Source: Nymphaea colorata (taxonomy: Eukaryota; Streptophyta; Magnoliopsida; Nymphaeales; Nymphaeaceae). From it: a stretch of 25,284 nt of DNA. The stretch covers positions 1-25,284 of the forward strand of contig NW_022205196.1 of NCBI RefSeq assembly GCF_008831285.2, given 5' to 3'. Both the position numbers and the translations under genes were made by a program. The notes under the pieces are model-generated. The model was not told the origin of the DNA. It saw only the letters and a list, made by a program, of their open reading frames with translations, and did no database searches. Every line of letters begins with the position of its first letter. The first letter of the stretch is position 1. Shown here one piece after another: positions 1 to 9,001 of the stretch.

Positions 1-82
1 CCAACCCCAACCCCAACCCCAACCCCAACCCCAACCCCAACCCCAACCCCAACCCCAACCCCAACCCCAACCCCAACCCCAA
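1..82. repeat. Left telomere, (CCCCAA)n
   Basis: The window opens with an uninterrupted C4A2 run in phase CCAACCCC..., which ends at the sequence ACACAAAGG. This is the C-rich strand of a Tetrahymena-type telomere. Because it lies at the extreme end and is matched by GGGGTT at the other end, it is a real chromosome terminus and not an interstitial repeat. The repeat run is perfect over its visible length. Confidence 0.98.
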
Positions 83-169
83 ACACAAAGGAAAACCTCA
101 TGTTTAAAGATCTTTTGGGTTGATAGGATAAGTATGATTATTTCTCTTGGCGATTAGGGATGGACAGGA
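83..169. other. Left subtelomeric spacer
   Basis: This is roughly 87 bp of A/T-rich sequence between the telomere and the stop codon of the first gene. It should hold the 3' UTR and polyadenylation site of the minus-strand RRM gene. I see no repeat and no sequence shared with the right subtelomere. Confidence 0.6.
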
Positions 170-524
170 TCATTTTTAATCGAAGGTGACCAATTTGCTG
201 CGTTTCGCCGCGAAGTGTATTTTCTAAAGTTAGTTCTAGGTCTACCATGGGCTTACCGAAAATAGGATATCCGTTCAGGTTGTTCTTAGCTGCTGTCGCC
301 TCTCCCACCTCGCGAAACACCACAAAGGCTTGCCCCCGCATGCGATCGTTGCGCTTGGCTACCACCTGGAGCACCTGTCCGAAGGCCTCGAAGAGGTTGA
401 AAAGGGCGTACTTGATGTCTGCGTTAGCGAAAGGACTACCTTTGGGTTTGATCTTCTCGTTTATGTTCTGGATGTAGAGGGTCTCCTTGGGAGGGTGCTC
501 GCGCTGTTGCTCCTCGCTGATCAT
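170..524 (-). CDS. U1A/U2B''-type snRNP RRM protein
   Basis: A 110-aa single-RRM protein encoded by two exons (524-246 and 223-170). RNP2 (LYIQNI, residues 16-21) and RNP1 (RGQAFVVF, 63-70) are intact, and the stretches TLYIQNINEKIK and MRGQAFVVF closely resemble the first RRM of the U1A/U2B''/SNF family, which binds U1 or U2 snRNA stem-loops in the spliceosome. Skipping a 22-nt intron right after GKPM gives KPMKIHFAAKRSKLV, which matches the KPMRIQYAK end of the U1A RRM, and then a TGA at 170-172. Without that intron, the reading frame would run open into the telomere. Only the N-terminal RRM is present; animal U1A has a second one. Whether it is the U1A or U2B'' orthologue cannot be decided by eye. 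Confidence 0.93.
224..245 (-). other. 22-nt intron in U1A-like gene
   Basis: Reads GTAGACC...ACTTTAG on the minus strand, phase 0. Removing it restores the RRM C-terminal strand KIHFA and a TGA stop. It contains CTAAC, which resembles a branch-point sequence. Confidence 0.92.
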
Positions 525-581
525 CTCTTATAACTATTATAAAGGGTCACTTCATCATTGACTGCATAAAGAACTGAAAAA
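525..581. promoter_or_regulatory. 57-bp spacer holding the promoter of the RRM gene
   Basis: This gap separates two minus-strand genes. Just upstream of the RRM gene ATG the minus strand reads TTTATAATAGTTATAAGAG. Similar TATAATA-like blocks occur just upstream of many start codons in the window. Promoter function is inferred from position and composition only. Confidence 0.45.
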
Positions 582-1730
582 TCATATCTTCACTTAGGCG
601 AATTTTTGAGACTGGCCGCTCAGTATACGTCCTGAGTTGCCCTTCGCCTTCTTGGAGGTCTTCGGGCGCCCTACTAACTTGTTTTGCGTGATTTTGCCTG
701 CAAGTTAGGCCTTGACTGATGCCTACTGGCGCACACCGCAGTTGAATCTTTTTTGGGTGAGCTTTTGCTTTGCCATTTGGATGACTGCCTTTAGCTTGGA
801 GGAGTTGTGGACGAATTTAGCTATGGACTTGTGGTTGGTGATGTTCCTATCGAAAAGTTGCTCATATATTTTTTATTAGTTTTCTGTTTTGGGTTTCTTC
901 TTGTCGATGGGGCATTAAAACTTGCATTCCATGACGTCAGCGATTATCCTTTCGTACTTCTGCCAGGCTATTTGTGCTCTTGGTATTATATCTTTTACTT
1001 TTTGCAAGAATTGTGCTAGTTTTGCCCCTTCGGCTTATCCGTTCGCTTCTTCATGCGGGTCATCGACTTTAGCTTCTTCATACTGCCAGGGTCAAGCTCG
1101 AGACGAGCGTGGATGACTTTGGGGTGGTTGGGAGATAGGTTGAGACTTTACGCTGGTTTATTGTTCAGCTTCAAGAATGTCTAAGACCTATTTTTATTGG
1201 CTTCTTGGATATCCGGAGTATCGATTAATATTTGTTTTGTGGTGATTAATGCTTCCACCGTGCGTTTCTTGAGTAACTGTTCAACCTTCAAAAACTCCTT
1301 CATCTGTGCGGACTGTTCATGTGCGGTCTCGATGAGGCTCATGACTTCCTGATACTTGCGAGAAAGGGTGTCGTGGAGGAGCCCCATGGTGCGTGCTCTC
1401 TCCAGGGACACCCGCAGGATAGATTTGAGTTTGAGCCAAAAGGAGCGTACTTGGCTGAGTTAGCAAGTCTTACCTGCTAGTGAGTGGCTCTGCGATGAGC
1501 CGTTACTGCAGTTGTTTGATCTGTGAGGTGTAGATGCGCTGCTTGTCTAAGAATTATTGCTTGTAGATGCGGTACTCGTCGACTTGAATCCTGTTCCTAC
1601 TGGCCATGGAAAACAGTTAAAGGAAGAAGACGAGTCCATTTTCCCGTGCGCGTACGTTACTGAGTAGAAATTTGATATCGTCATCGGAGTCGTTTTCCTC
1701 CTCGGCTTTCTGGTCGCTCTGCCGCATCAT
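582..1730 (-). CDS. Unknown 370-aa charged protein
   Basis: I do not recognise a family. Three exons (1730-1474, 1454-1084, 1066-582) sum to an exact 371 codons ending in TGA at 582-584. The N-terminus is acidic (KAEEENDSDDDI), followed by helical, charged sequence with a run around EYRIYKQEFLDKQRIY and a long amphipathic stretch (SLERARTMGLLHDTLSRKY). The C-terminal third is Lys-rich (KLVGRPKTSKKAKG), which could suit a nuclear or nucleolar protein. The acidic head and basic tail made me consider an AATF/Bfr2-type ribosome-assembly factor, but no diagnostic motif was found. The 19-nt intron is required because the unspliced frame hits TGA. The 17-nt intron is less certain: both frames stay open after it, and I chose the frame with more protein-like composition. 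Confidence 0.75.
1067..1083 (-). other. Putative 17-nt intron
   Basis: GTATGAAGAAGCTAAAG on the minus strand, phase 1. Skipping it joins the upstream frame to a long, amphipathic downstream frame. It is shorter than the other introns, and the unspliced frame also stays open for more than 400 nt, so a single-base indel is an alternative explanation. Confidence 0.55.
1455..1473 (-). other. 19-nt intron
   Basis: GTAAGACTTGCTAACTCAG on the minus strand, phase 2. It carries a CTAAC element as in the intron at 224-245. Retaining it leads to an in-frame TGA downstream. Confidence 0.85.
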
Positions 1731-1830
1731 TTAAATATTATAACTTTTCATTGGGTTTTGGGTGGTATTTCGCCTTGCTTGCCTATTAAGGAGGCCTCCC
1801 TTTATATTGATAAAATAAAATTAATATCAA
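1731..1830. promoter_or_regulatory. 100-bp divergent promoter region
   Basis: This spacer lies between two genes transcribed away from each other, so both promoters must fit in about 100 bp or extend into coding sequence. It contains ATTATAACTTTTC near the minus-strand start and TATTGATAAAATAAAATTAA just before the plus-strand start. Regulatory role is inferred from position. Confidence 0.5.
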
Positions 1831-2657
1831 ATGTCCCTTTCCATCACACCCTCAGATGTCATTCGCAAACACCCCGCCAATAACTCCACATCCAAAGAAA
1901 TACACGCCTTCTCCAAATCTAAAAGATTTATTTCGCCCAATCCTGAATGCCCCACTGCTTTCTATAGCAATAATAGTCAACTCTCCAATCGCAAGGCGAG
2001 TTTCGGCTACGGAACAAAGTCTGATTTCACTCGTACGCTGACTGCAAGTCCGCCAGTCACCAAATACGAGCTGAAGACTTTCGTGGAGGAGAGCAAGAAT
2101 AAGGGGAAGAGTTTTGGTTTGGAGCGCGAAAAATTGCCCAACAACTCCTACCTGATTCCACAGATGCAAAAAGTTCCAGGGCCTGGCGTCGTAACAACGT
2201 TTTTATTTAGTACGATAACGAAAAACTGAAGATGGACAATTATAGCTTCACCATGCGACCTAAGCCAGTCGATTTCATCGAAAAAAAATTGACTTACAAG
2301 GAAAGTCCCGGACCAGGAGCGCACAAGGAAATTGATCTGATCCCCAAAGGTGGAAGATTTACAGTTTCCAAATTCTCAGATTCGCTCTATTCTGTCATCC
2401 ACCCGAAGACATAACGCTTCGCAACAATTAAGCCTTCACCGGGGCCAAGCACCTACACTGAGGGCGACTCACTCAATGGAACTGGAAAATACGTGCTTTC
2501 GCAGAGAAAAAGCAACGGAAGACGACTCTTTTCGAAGACAGCTCGTGATGTTTTCTGGAAGAACAGGAGCATCACTCCAGGCCCTGGCAGTTACATGGAG
2601 ACAACGTAGTTTGGCCATTACGGGAACAGTTCATACTACAAGACGTTGGGGAAATGA
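1831..2657 (+). CDS. Sperm-tail PG-rich repeat (STPGR) protein
   Basis: A 268-aa protein in two exons (1831-2190, 2211-2657). Four PGP-type repeats are visible: PGPGVY at 116-121, PGPGAH at 153-158, PGPSTY at 197-202 and PGPGSY at 243-248. A degenerate one (SPPVTKYE) precedes them. This spacing of P-G-P-x-x-Y units is the signature of STPGR/SHIPPO-type proteins, which are associated with ciliary and flagellar microtubules and found in ciliates. The short-intron choice is decided by the motif: the 20-nt intron gives PGPGVYD, while without splicing the frame ends after TITKN. The gene converges on the SAC phosphatase gene with only 10 bp between the two stop codons. A ciliary role is inferred from the family. 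Confidence 0.85.
2191..2210 (+). other. 20-nt intron in STPGR gene
   Basis: GTAACAACGTTTTTATTTAG, phase 0. Splicing rebuilds the first PGPGVY repeat across the junction. A 23-nt version starting at the GTC three bases earlier gives the same frame but would remove the Val. Confidence 0.9.
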
Positions 2658-2667
2658 TAATAGCAGA

Positions 2668-4387
2668 TCATTCATTCTCATTATCGTAGCCGAGGATAGT
2701 AGAGGAAGACTATTCGTCCTTTTAGTTGAGGTCCTTCAGTCTCGCCTCGATCTCACTCAAATTCACAGTTTCCGTGTGTTCTCCGAGCAGGATGTCGATC
2801 ACTTATTGTTTTTGATTATCGTCAACGTACTGTTGGTACAGGCGTTTGCAAGTCTTGAAGCCGTGGTCCATGAGACCCTTTATATCTCTTTTTCCCGTTC
2901 TGGTTACGTTGGTATGAGTCGATCCTGTCCCCGTGTAGTGCTTCGATATCATATCTCCGTTATCGGCCCAAGCGTTCTTGAGGTGGATGATCAAGACCGA
3001 AGGATTGTAGGCATTATCAGCAGCAGTGAGGATGGAAGTGGTGCCGATGATGGCTTTGAGGTCCAGTTTCATCTCATTGAGGATATGGGTGAGAACTTGG
3101 TAGGCGATTTTGCTCTGAATGAGGTTCGTCCGATCTAGATTATCTAAGCAATTGACTCTCACCACTCCTTGCTGCGTGTCGAGCACTTTGTGCGTGGTTA
3201 GATCCTATCGGTAATAGTCAAAGTAGCGATTCATGCTCTCCATTTTATCGACTAGATAGTTGCAACGCTCGAATCTTTGCCCCTTGCTTGCGCAATGAAC
3301 ATCAAAATACTCATATCTTAGGTCTTTGAAGCCTCCTTCTTTCACTAGCTTCTAGTAGTATAGAGAAAGATCGATTTATCCTTCTTTTTCCTTGCAAAGC
3401 AGATTCACGCAAAACACCTTGCTGTAGTGTCTCAGCAGCTTCTGGAAATGCTTCTTGAAGGAGTGCTCATTTTACTCCCGATTCTTGTAGAATTCGACCT
3501 ATCCATAGAGGCCAGTTTGCTTCCAGAAGCAAGGGACAGATCCTCTGATTTGTACGTGCGAAAAGCACTGTCCACCGATCAGAATGATTTGTTCAGTTTA
3601 GCAGAAGTTCGCCACGTTTCCTTGGATGTCAATTCCTCTGGAATTGTATCTGGTACCTCCCTTCGCCCAGCTGCGTCTAGTTACCAGCGTATAGTCCATC
3701 ACTGCTCCTCCCTCCAATGTCACTTTAAAAGTACGGATAGATCCTTGGATCAATCGCACAAACCATCTCTTGTCCCCTAGCTTTTCCAGACTCTTTCCTA
3801 TGTTTTTGTTCCAAAGGAACTTCTTCTTGGACGGGAGGCCTTCCGCGTGAGCACTGCGAGAGAGGCTGAGGTCGTAGCGAAAGGAGAAATAGTAGCCTTC
3901 GATGAGTAGGTAAGACTTAAGATAGGTTAGGTAATTGATGATTTTGGCATTTTGCTAAGAGGTCTTCAAGCCACTGTCCGTCAGGTTTCCCTCGGCATTT
4001 CTCTACAACGGCTCTTCACTATCGAAGGGAATGACTCCGATCTGCATGATCTCGTACACTGGCGAATCGTTGAGCTTAACTACTTCCTTGCACAGTTCCA
4101 CAGTGAGGAGAAAGCGTTTACTCAGCACAGGCATGATGCCCAGCAGTGCACAGCAGTTGACTTTTTTATCGAAGCCTTCGGGGACAGCCTCATCGACATC
4201 TACATATGGATCCACTCCTACCTAATTGCGTGATATTGTGGGTCTTCCTGTCGATGCGTATTTTAGAATTGATGCCCGTCATTGCCTTGTTAGCTGCAGC
4301 TAGGAAGTGGCTCTTGTAAATCCAGATGGTGGTGCTCTCGATGTTTACTCCCAGCGGTGCATCTCCTCCCAGCGATAGTCCCAGCAT
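2668..4387 (-). CDS. SAC-domain phosphoinositide phosphatase
   Basis: A 565-aa protein in two exons (4387-4222, 4199-2668). The catalytic CX5R motif reads VNCLDNLDRTN with Cys406 and Arg412. Other SAC hallmarks are YYFSFRYDLS, FLWNKN, GTRYNSRGID, NVANFCETEQI, VQIRGSVPCFW, YTGTGSTHT and TRTGKR. The family removes phosphate from PI4P, PI3P and PI(3,5)P2 on cytosolic membrane faces. Sac1 itself (about 587 aa) ends in two membrane helices; this protein stops shortly after the SAC core (VIDILLGEHTE...) with an acidic tail and no hydrophobic segment, so it is probably soluble or recruited by partners. Nine TAA/TAG codons or so are read through; one (3598-3600) sits at the conserved Glu of NFxETEQ. 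The start is the ATG following an A/T-rich block. Confidence 0.95.
4200..4221 (-). other. 22-nt intron in SAC gene
   Basis: Begins GTAGGAG and ends CATATGTAG on the minus strand, phase 1. Retention gives a TGA four codons after the intron in the original frame. Splicing joins the N-terminal strands to DVDEAVPEGFDKK and the rest of the SAC domain. Confidence 0.88.
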
Positions 4388-4436
4388 TATATTTATATAA
4401 TATTCATATCAGAATGCCTACGCCTGATCATATTCC
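4388..4436. promoter_or_regulatory. 49-bp spacer upstream of SAC gene
   Basis: Both flanking genes are on the minus strand, so this spacer carries the 3' end of the upstream gene and the promoter of the SAC gene. It contains AATATTATATAAATATA directly before the SAC start codon on the minus strand. Confidence 0.45.
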
Positions 4437-5792
4437 TCACGCCTCGATCCTCCTCTCGTGGTCCTGCAGGATTTTGTAGGATGCGTTGTGATGCGTGGTT
4501 TAAGCTTCGTTTTGGTTTGAAAAGTTGAGACTGTATAGAGGGCTTTCTTGCCTTAGCAGTGTCTTTGATGGTATTTCTTGAGGCCTTGCCTATTGTTGGC
4601 TTATTGACTATAGATGTGGGAGCAGGTTGAATTTGAGGTCATTGAAGACTGGCTTGAACGCATTTTCATCATTTTTGGACTCTGAAAAGTAGGGCTTGTA
4701 GTTGCTAAACGTTTACTTTATCTATGGCCTTTCGGAGAGAGGCACCTGAGGGATAAAGGTACTGAATGATAGAGGAGGCTGCGAGCTAAACTGGGGTGGC
4801 TTATACTCGAAAGGCGTGAATTGGGTTTCCTGCTTGAAAGGCAAATGACTTGTGGAAGCATTGGGATTATAGGAAGCATTGTTAAAGCTAAACTTGGGAA
4901 CTTGCAACGGTTGCTGTAGTTGTGGCTGGGAAAAGGAATTCATTGGTGGAGATGTGAAGGAAGGAGCTGGCTTAGAGTAATGATTATCTGCATTATTATT
5001 GTTGGAGGGAGGCGAAGATATCTTCTCTTTCTTTGCGATGGTGGTTGGCAAAATGATGTTGTTGATGGTTACGTATTCATTCAAAAACCTTCTTACCGAT
5101 CTGAAATTGGTCGCCTTGCTCCTCAACTGTTCCGAAAATGGCTATGGGAACTGTCCATGCTCGGTCTTATCGGCGATCACGCTGATGAGGTTGTTTATCA
5201 TTTCGGTTTCGTCCCTGAGTTCGGGGATGATAGCGTCGAAGGACTCCTTATGCGATGAGCTTTTGAGGATGGGTATGATGTGGCTGGGCCGATTCAATGC
5301 CCAGTTTTAATTCACCCACGCCCTCACCTCTCCTTTATCAGTTACTCCAATCAGCTCAGGATTGATGTGCAGGCCGCCCACCTTCTGGTAAGCTACTTCG
5401 AACGCGGTGCTTGTCTGTTTCAAAAAAAACAGTCCTTCGTTGAAGGTCAGCTGTGGCAGCTCGCTTAGACGGCGGGATATGCGTTAGGTATAGACATCCA
5501 ATTGTATCTTCTAGTTGGTGCACTTGCACAGGTCGCCGATCTGATCTTTCTTCTTGTTTGGATCCCGGATGGGCACAACTTCATAGCTCTTCACCAGTCC
5601 GTAAGGATTATTTGACCGAAAGGCGTACACTTTATTCTATTCCGCAAGGGTGAAGTTTCCGGGCAGGGATATCCTGCGGCGCTCTGCCAACCGTCCGTCC
5701 TGCTTGCTGCGATAGATCTCGACGCCGTTTTAATTCTCGAGCCATTCCCACTGGGAGGGAGGAGCGACCTCTTGGCTTGGCTAGCTGCCCAT
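4437..5792 (-). CDS. Unknown 451-aa protein with N/Q/P-rich C-terminus
   Basis: I do not recognise a family. A single open frame of 452 codons runs from ATG at 5792 to TGA at 4437-4439, crossing many TAA/TAG codons and needing no intron. The N-terminal 250 or so residues look globular (WEWLENENGVEIYRSKQ, LPQLTFNEGLFFLKQTS, GLHINPELIGVTDKG, RAWVNENWALNRP). The order of these segments faintly recalls a degenerate protein-kinase N-lobe and catalytic loop, but no kinase motif is intact. The part after residue 265 is low-complexity, rich in Asn, Pro, Ser and Gln, and probably disordered. It ends in a charged helix. The next gene upstream on the same strand stops only 21 bp before this start. Confidence 0.8.
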
Positions 5793-5813
5793 AACAAAAT
5801 GAAATAATATAAA

Positions 5814-6248
5814 TCAGTAAGGCAAAAACTTCGACGAATGCGGGCGCATCAAACCCTCGGATTCCTCTTGTTCCCAGGGCGTCAAGCTGGCATTCTGCTA
5901 CTTAATCTATTTTTTGTTCTTGGCTCTGAGGGGCGGAAGCTTAGACTAGCTGACAATATGTTTTTTGAATTTAGGTGTCAAGGTTACTGTTTTCTCTGGC
6001 AGGGTCTGCTTGATATTGCTATTGAGTCTTAATCTCTCGGAGGGCAATTTCCGGTTGTGTGACATTCTGCTATTGGTGATCATTTCCCTATTGTTTTAAA
6101 ACTCGAATATTTTTTCCTGATGTAGAAGGAAAAGAATGGTCTGCTGCTGGCGTTTTTATTTATTGGTTGCGCTGCGGATGAAGTGGTTGGTCTTCTGGAA
6201 CTAGTGGTAATTGGCCCTGAGCTTGGCGGTCTGCGCGGAAGAGGCCAT
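5814..6248 (-). CDS. Unknown 144-aa basic protein
   Basis: A single 145-codon frame from ATG at 6248 to TGA at 5814-5816. The sequence is Lys/Arg/Gln-rich (NKEKRQQQTILFLLHQEK, PKFKKHIVSESK, LRAKNKKEIKEQ) with no signal peptide, membrane segment or recognised domain. It contains several in-frame TAG/TAA codons and sits in the tightly spaced minus-strand block (39 bp from the gene upstream, 21 bp from the gene downstream). Possibly a small nucleic-acid- or microtubule-associated protein, judged only from its charge. Confidence 0.7.
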
Positions 6249-6287
6249 CTGTGTGGGACGACGTTTCAATATATAATACACATAACA

Positions 6288-6713
6288 TCACAGGAACTAT
6301 ATGGCTACTAGCAAGTATTTTGATTTTTGTTGAGTCTCAACCGCCACCACCTTGTAGTCCACCCTCCTCCCCTTCTATGCCTCATTTTTTACGATTTACA
6401 TCTACTCGAACTTACGCATTCCCTATAACTCGATATCGTGCTTTTGACCCAAGCCTAGCTCCTGTCCTTTCAGATGCACCTTGCCCTATACTATCTTCCA
6501 TTCATGCGGGATCAGTTCCAGCCTGCTCACTCGCAGGTACCATTATCTCGTAAGTTACTTTTGCTCTCTGGACTAGAGGTTGAGGAAGAGAAAGGCGTTC
6601 TTGATGGCGCATTGCCACAGCTCTCCCTCGTGCAGGATGATATCTCCTCGGATTAGCTGGTACGGCTCGATTTTTTCGTACTTTAGAGGCACTTACTCAG
6701 TAGCCACGCTCAT
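6288..6713 (-). CDS. Unknown 141-aa protein
   Basis: A single 142-codon frame, ATG at 6713 to TGA at 6288-6290. The alternating hydrophobic pattern (RGDIILHEGELWQCAIKN, YLRVSRLELIPHEWKIVEG, VDYKVVAVE, KYLLVAIEFL) suggests a small beta-rich fold, perhaps a PH-like or similar barrel. I could not assign a family. It carries about a dozen in-frame TAA/TAG codons. It is the first gene of the minus-strand block and shares a 247-bp divergent upstream region with PARG. Confidence 0.7.
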
Positions 6714-6960
6714 ATATCCAATACAATCAATTATCACAATATTTGCAACTTTTCAGTTTGGAAGAATTGGCGCATCAATCACCCAAAAAGAGGAGTCAAA
6801 TAAGAATAGAATGCATTATATTGTATGGATCTCAGAGAAAGGACAGTATCCTTAAGATGTTTCATTTGGGTATGATAAGGAACGATTAATTTTATCTATA
6901 TTGTCCTTCTGATTATAAGCTATAGCTAAATCTTTTATACTTTAAGTAAGTTCTCTCTTC
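6714..6960. promoter_or_regulatory. 247-bp divergent promoter region
   Basis: This region separates the minus-strand 141-aa gene from plus-strand PARG. It is A/T-rich, with TTTTATCTATATTG and ATCTTTTATACTTTAAG ahead of PARG. No ORF, RNA gene or repeat is convincing here. Regulatory role is inferred from position. Confidence 0.5.
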
Positions 6961-8253
6961 ATGTGGAACACTCTTTAGAATTTTCGCAACTGGGACGACA
7001 TAAGGCAAAAGCTGGAGGCTATGGCAAGCAAGAAATACTCTCCACATTAGATCATTAAAGTCCTCCAGGATTTCAGCTTCGCCTCCTACGTCGACCAAAA
7101 CCCTAAGAACGGAGCGAGCAAGAATAAATTCATTGTCTTGCTGGGCCTTTACGAAAACGAATTACCGTAAATATACTCGAAAGTGGCTAGATTCATCCTG
7201 GAGCATCCCAAGCACGAAATCCCCCTCTTCCTCCAAGGCGAGGACAAGTCACACACCTTCACCAAATAAAATATCCTTTATCTCTACTGCACGATGGCTC
7301 TGTGTCTGGTCCCAAGGCAGGAGTTCGATAGAAGTATATAGGCAAGAAGCAAGTTTAGCTCGGTCATGGACTTCTCCTTTATCTTTGAGCAGGAAGAGTA
7401 TAAGGCTCAAACAGTGATTGAATACATTAAGCAGGAGGTGGAGAATAAGAAGACTTACGGTTAGAAGATGAGCATCCACAGGCAGGTCGAAAAGAGGAGC
7501 ATATTGTAGATCATTTAGGAAAACAAGCTAAATCCGATGAGCAAGATCACCATCACCTCAAACTAGGCAAGCATCGAGGACTATTACGGAGAGCTAAAGG
7601 CAGACTTCGCCAACAAGTTCCTGGGAGGAGGCGCCCTCTTCTCCGGCTGCGTCCAGGAGGAAATAATGTTCACCAACCACCCCGAGCTCTTCACTGTGCA
7701 GCTCCTTTGCGAAGTCATGAGGCCCAACGAGTGCATCTTCCTCTCGGGCTATAAGAAATACTTCAAGAATAAGGGATACGGGTGGACAGCAGAATATGAC
7801 GGCCATGAGACACATGAATATAAGTACGACGTCAACAAGCAGGCAATCGAGTACATCACCGCTATCGATGCCTTGCATTTCGTCCACAAGGGCTATGGAG
7901 CTCAGTTCTCCGCTGAGCTGGTCAACCGGGAGATTCTCAAGGCCTACTGTGGCTTCAACTTCAAAAATCCCTCGGTCAAGAAAGTCATAACTGGAAACTG
8001 GGGATGCGGAGCCTTTGGAGGAAACATACCGCTTAAGTTTATCATCCAATGGCTGGCATGCTCGCTTGTCAAGAAGGAAATGGTATATTGCCCCTTCGGA
8101 GAAAATGAAAAGATTTAGGACAAAGTTCTCCTTTAAAAGATCAAGAGCATGAATGTGGGCGAGACATACAACCTTCTGCACAAGGCCTGCTCCAACCTGC
8201 TCAAGGAGGAGAATAACTTTGGCATTTTCAAAGCAATGAAGGACCTTCTTTGA
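6961..8253 (+). CDS. Poly(ADP-ribose) glycohydrolase (PARG)
   Basis: A 430-aa, intronless protein. It contains the PARG catalytic signature GGGALFSGCVQEE, with GGG at residues 222-224 and the tandem catalytic-site glutamates at 233-234, preceded by ELKADFANKF. Downstream are ALHF, the NREILKAYCGF segment and TGNWGCGAFGGN, all landmarks of the PARG fold. The enzyme hydrolyses ribose-ribose bonds of poly(ADP-ribose), reversing PARP signalling in DNA repair and chromatin. It is shorter than human PARG and corresponds to the helical accessory part plus the catalytic macrodomain. The frame crosses about a dozen TAA/TAG codons; the TAG at 7564-7566, in N-x-ASIED, aligns with Glu of YEGTIED in animal PARG. 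It is followed 31 bp later by the next plus-strand gene. Confidence 0.95.
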
Positions 8254-8284
8254 TCAATCCATAGCATTCATTATTAACTATAAA

Positions 8285-9001
8285 ATGTCAGTTATCGATA
8301 GCAGTCCATCGTAGGCAGATTCCACCATCACTGCCATGTACTTTCTTCCTCACTTAGTCTAAGCGAGCTTAGGATCATAGACGAGCAGCACCAGCAGCGG
8401 GATAAGATATACCAGGATTGCCTCAGCAAATATATGAACCATCTCAACACAGAAACATAGCAATTCCTCAATCTGTCTAGCGGAGTAGAGAAAAGGAACA
8501 ATAGCATAAGGTAGTCGTTTTAAGTGACATACGATACGCTTTTCGATGGAGCGGATAGGGCCTTGCGCAGCATGCGTCGCACCTTCGAAGCTAAGCGAAA
8601 CTTTTGGAAAGAGACAATATAGGAGTTCGTTAATGTGTACGTTTTTTTTGATTAAGAAACGACCTGGAGATAAAGAAGGAACTGCACGCGTTGAAGAGAG
8701 ATGCGGAATAGCGGTCAGAGGATGCGATTGATGCTCGTAGACTAATGAAGAAAATCCCCTTCATCAGGGTGTTCACTAAGAAGGAAGCTGATAGGACGTT
8801 GGCCAACTTCCAATAAAGCAACAATAACTTTGAAGGAAGGGTTTATCTGGGACCAATTCTACCACCAGATGGAGGCCCCTCCAGAATACCTATTTCAACA
8901 GCAACAACAAGGAGAACGAAAGCAACGCCAAGAACACTTACAGATCCATCATCAAGAAGCCATAGTAAGACTAAATCCTCAACCAATTCGTAAAAAGATG
9001 A
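8285..9001 (+). CDS. Unknown coiled-coil protein, frame broken near 3' end
   Basis: I do not recognise a family. Exons 8285-8337, 8358-8636 and 8657 onward encode about 190 residues of charged, helical sequence (LSELRIIDEQHQQRDKIY, ALRSMRRTFEAKRNFWKE, DLEIKKELHALKRDAEE) typical of a coiled-coil cytoskeletal protein. Around 8831-8884 the frame changes: codon preference and composition favour a different frame from about 8885 (NTYFNSNNKENESN..., ending LNQFVKR and TGA at 8999-9001). The coding length is one base short of a multiple of three. A single-base loss (for example in the CCCC at 8876-8879) or a 44-nt intron with a non-GTA donor could explain it. Unshifted, the first frame stays open to TGA at 9153-9155, with a poorer-looking tail. 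Confidence 0.65.
8338..8357 (+). other. 20-nt intron
   Basis: GTACTTTCTTCCTCACTTAG, phase 2. Retention leads to TGA about 30 codons downstream. Splicing joins STITA to ILSELRIIDEQ. Confidence 0.88.
8637..8656 (+). other. 20-nt intron
   Basis: GTACGTTTTTTTTGATTAAG, phase 2, with a strong T-run. Splicing joins EEFVNV to NDLEIKKELHALK and restores the helical frame; without it a TGA follows about 20 codons later. Confidence 0.88.

Noticed and set aside
582-1730. AATF/Bfr2 ribosome-assembly factor call for the 370-aa protein
   Set aside because: An acidic head and basic tail are not diagnostic, and the conserved C-terminal motif of that family is absent.
4437-5792. Protein kinase call for the 451-aa protein
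   Set aside because: A faint resemblance in segment order only; no glycine loop, VAIK Lys, HRD or DFG motif is present.
7594-8181. 195-residue minus-strand frame opposite PARG
   Set aside because: PARG catalytic motifs are on the plus strand, and the antisense frame has no recognisable domain.
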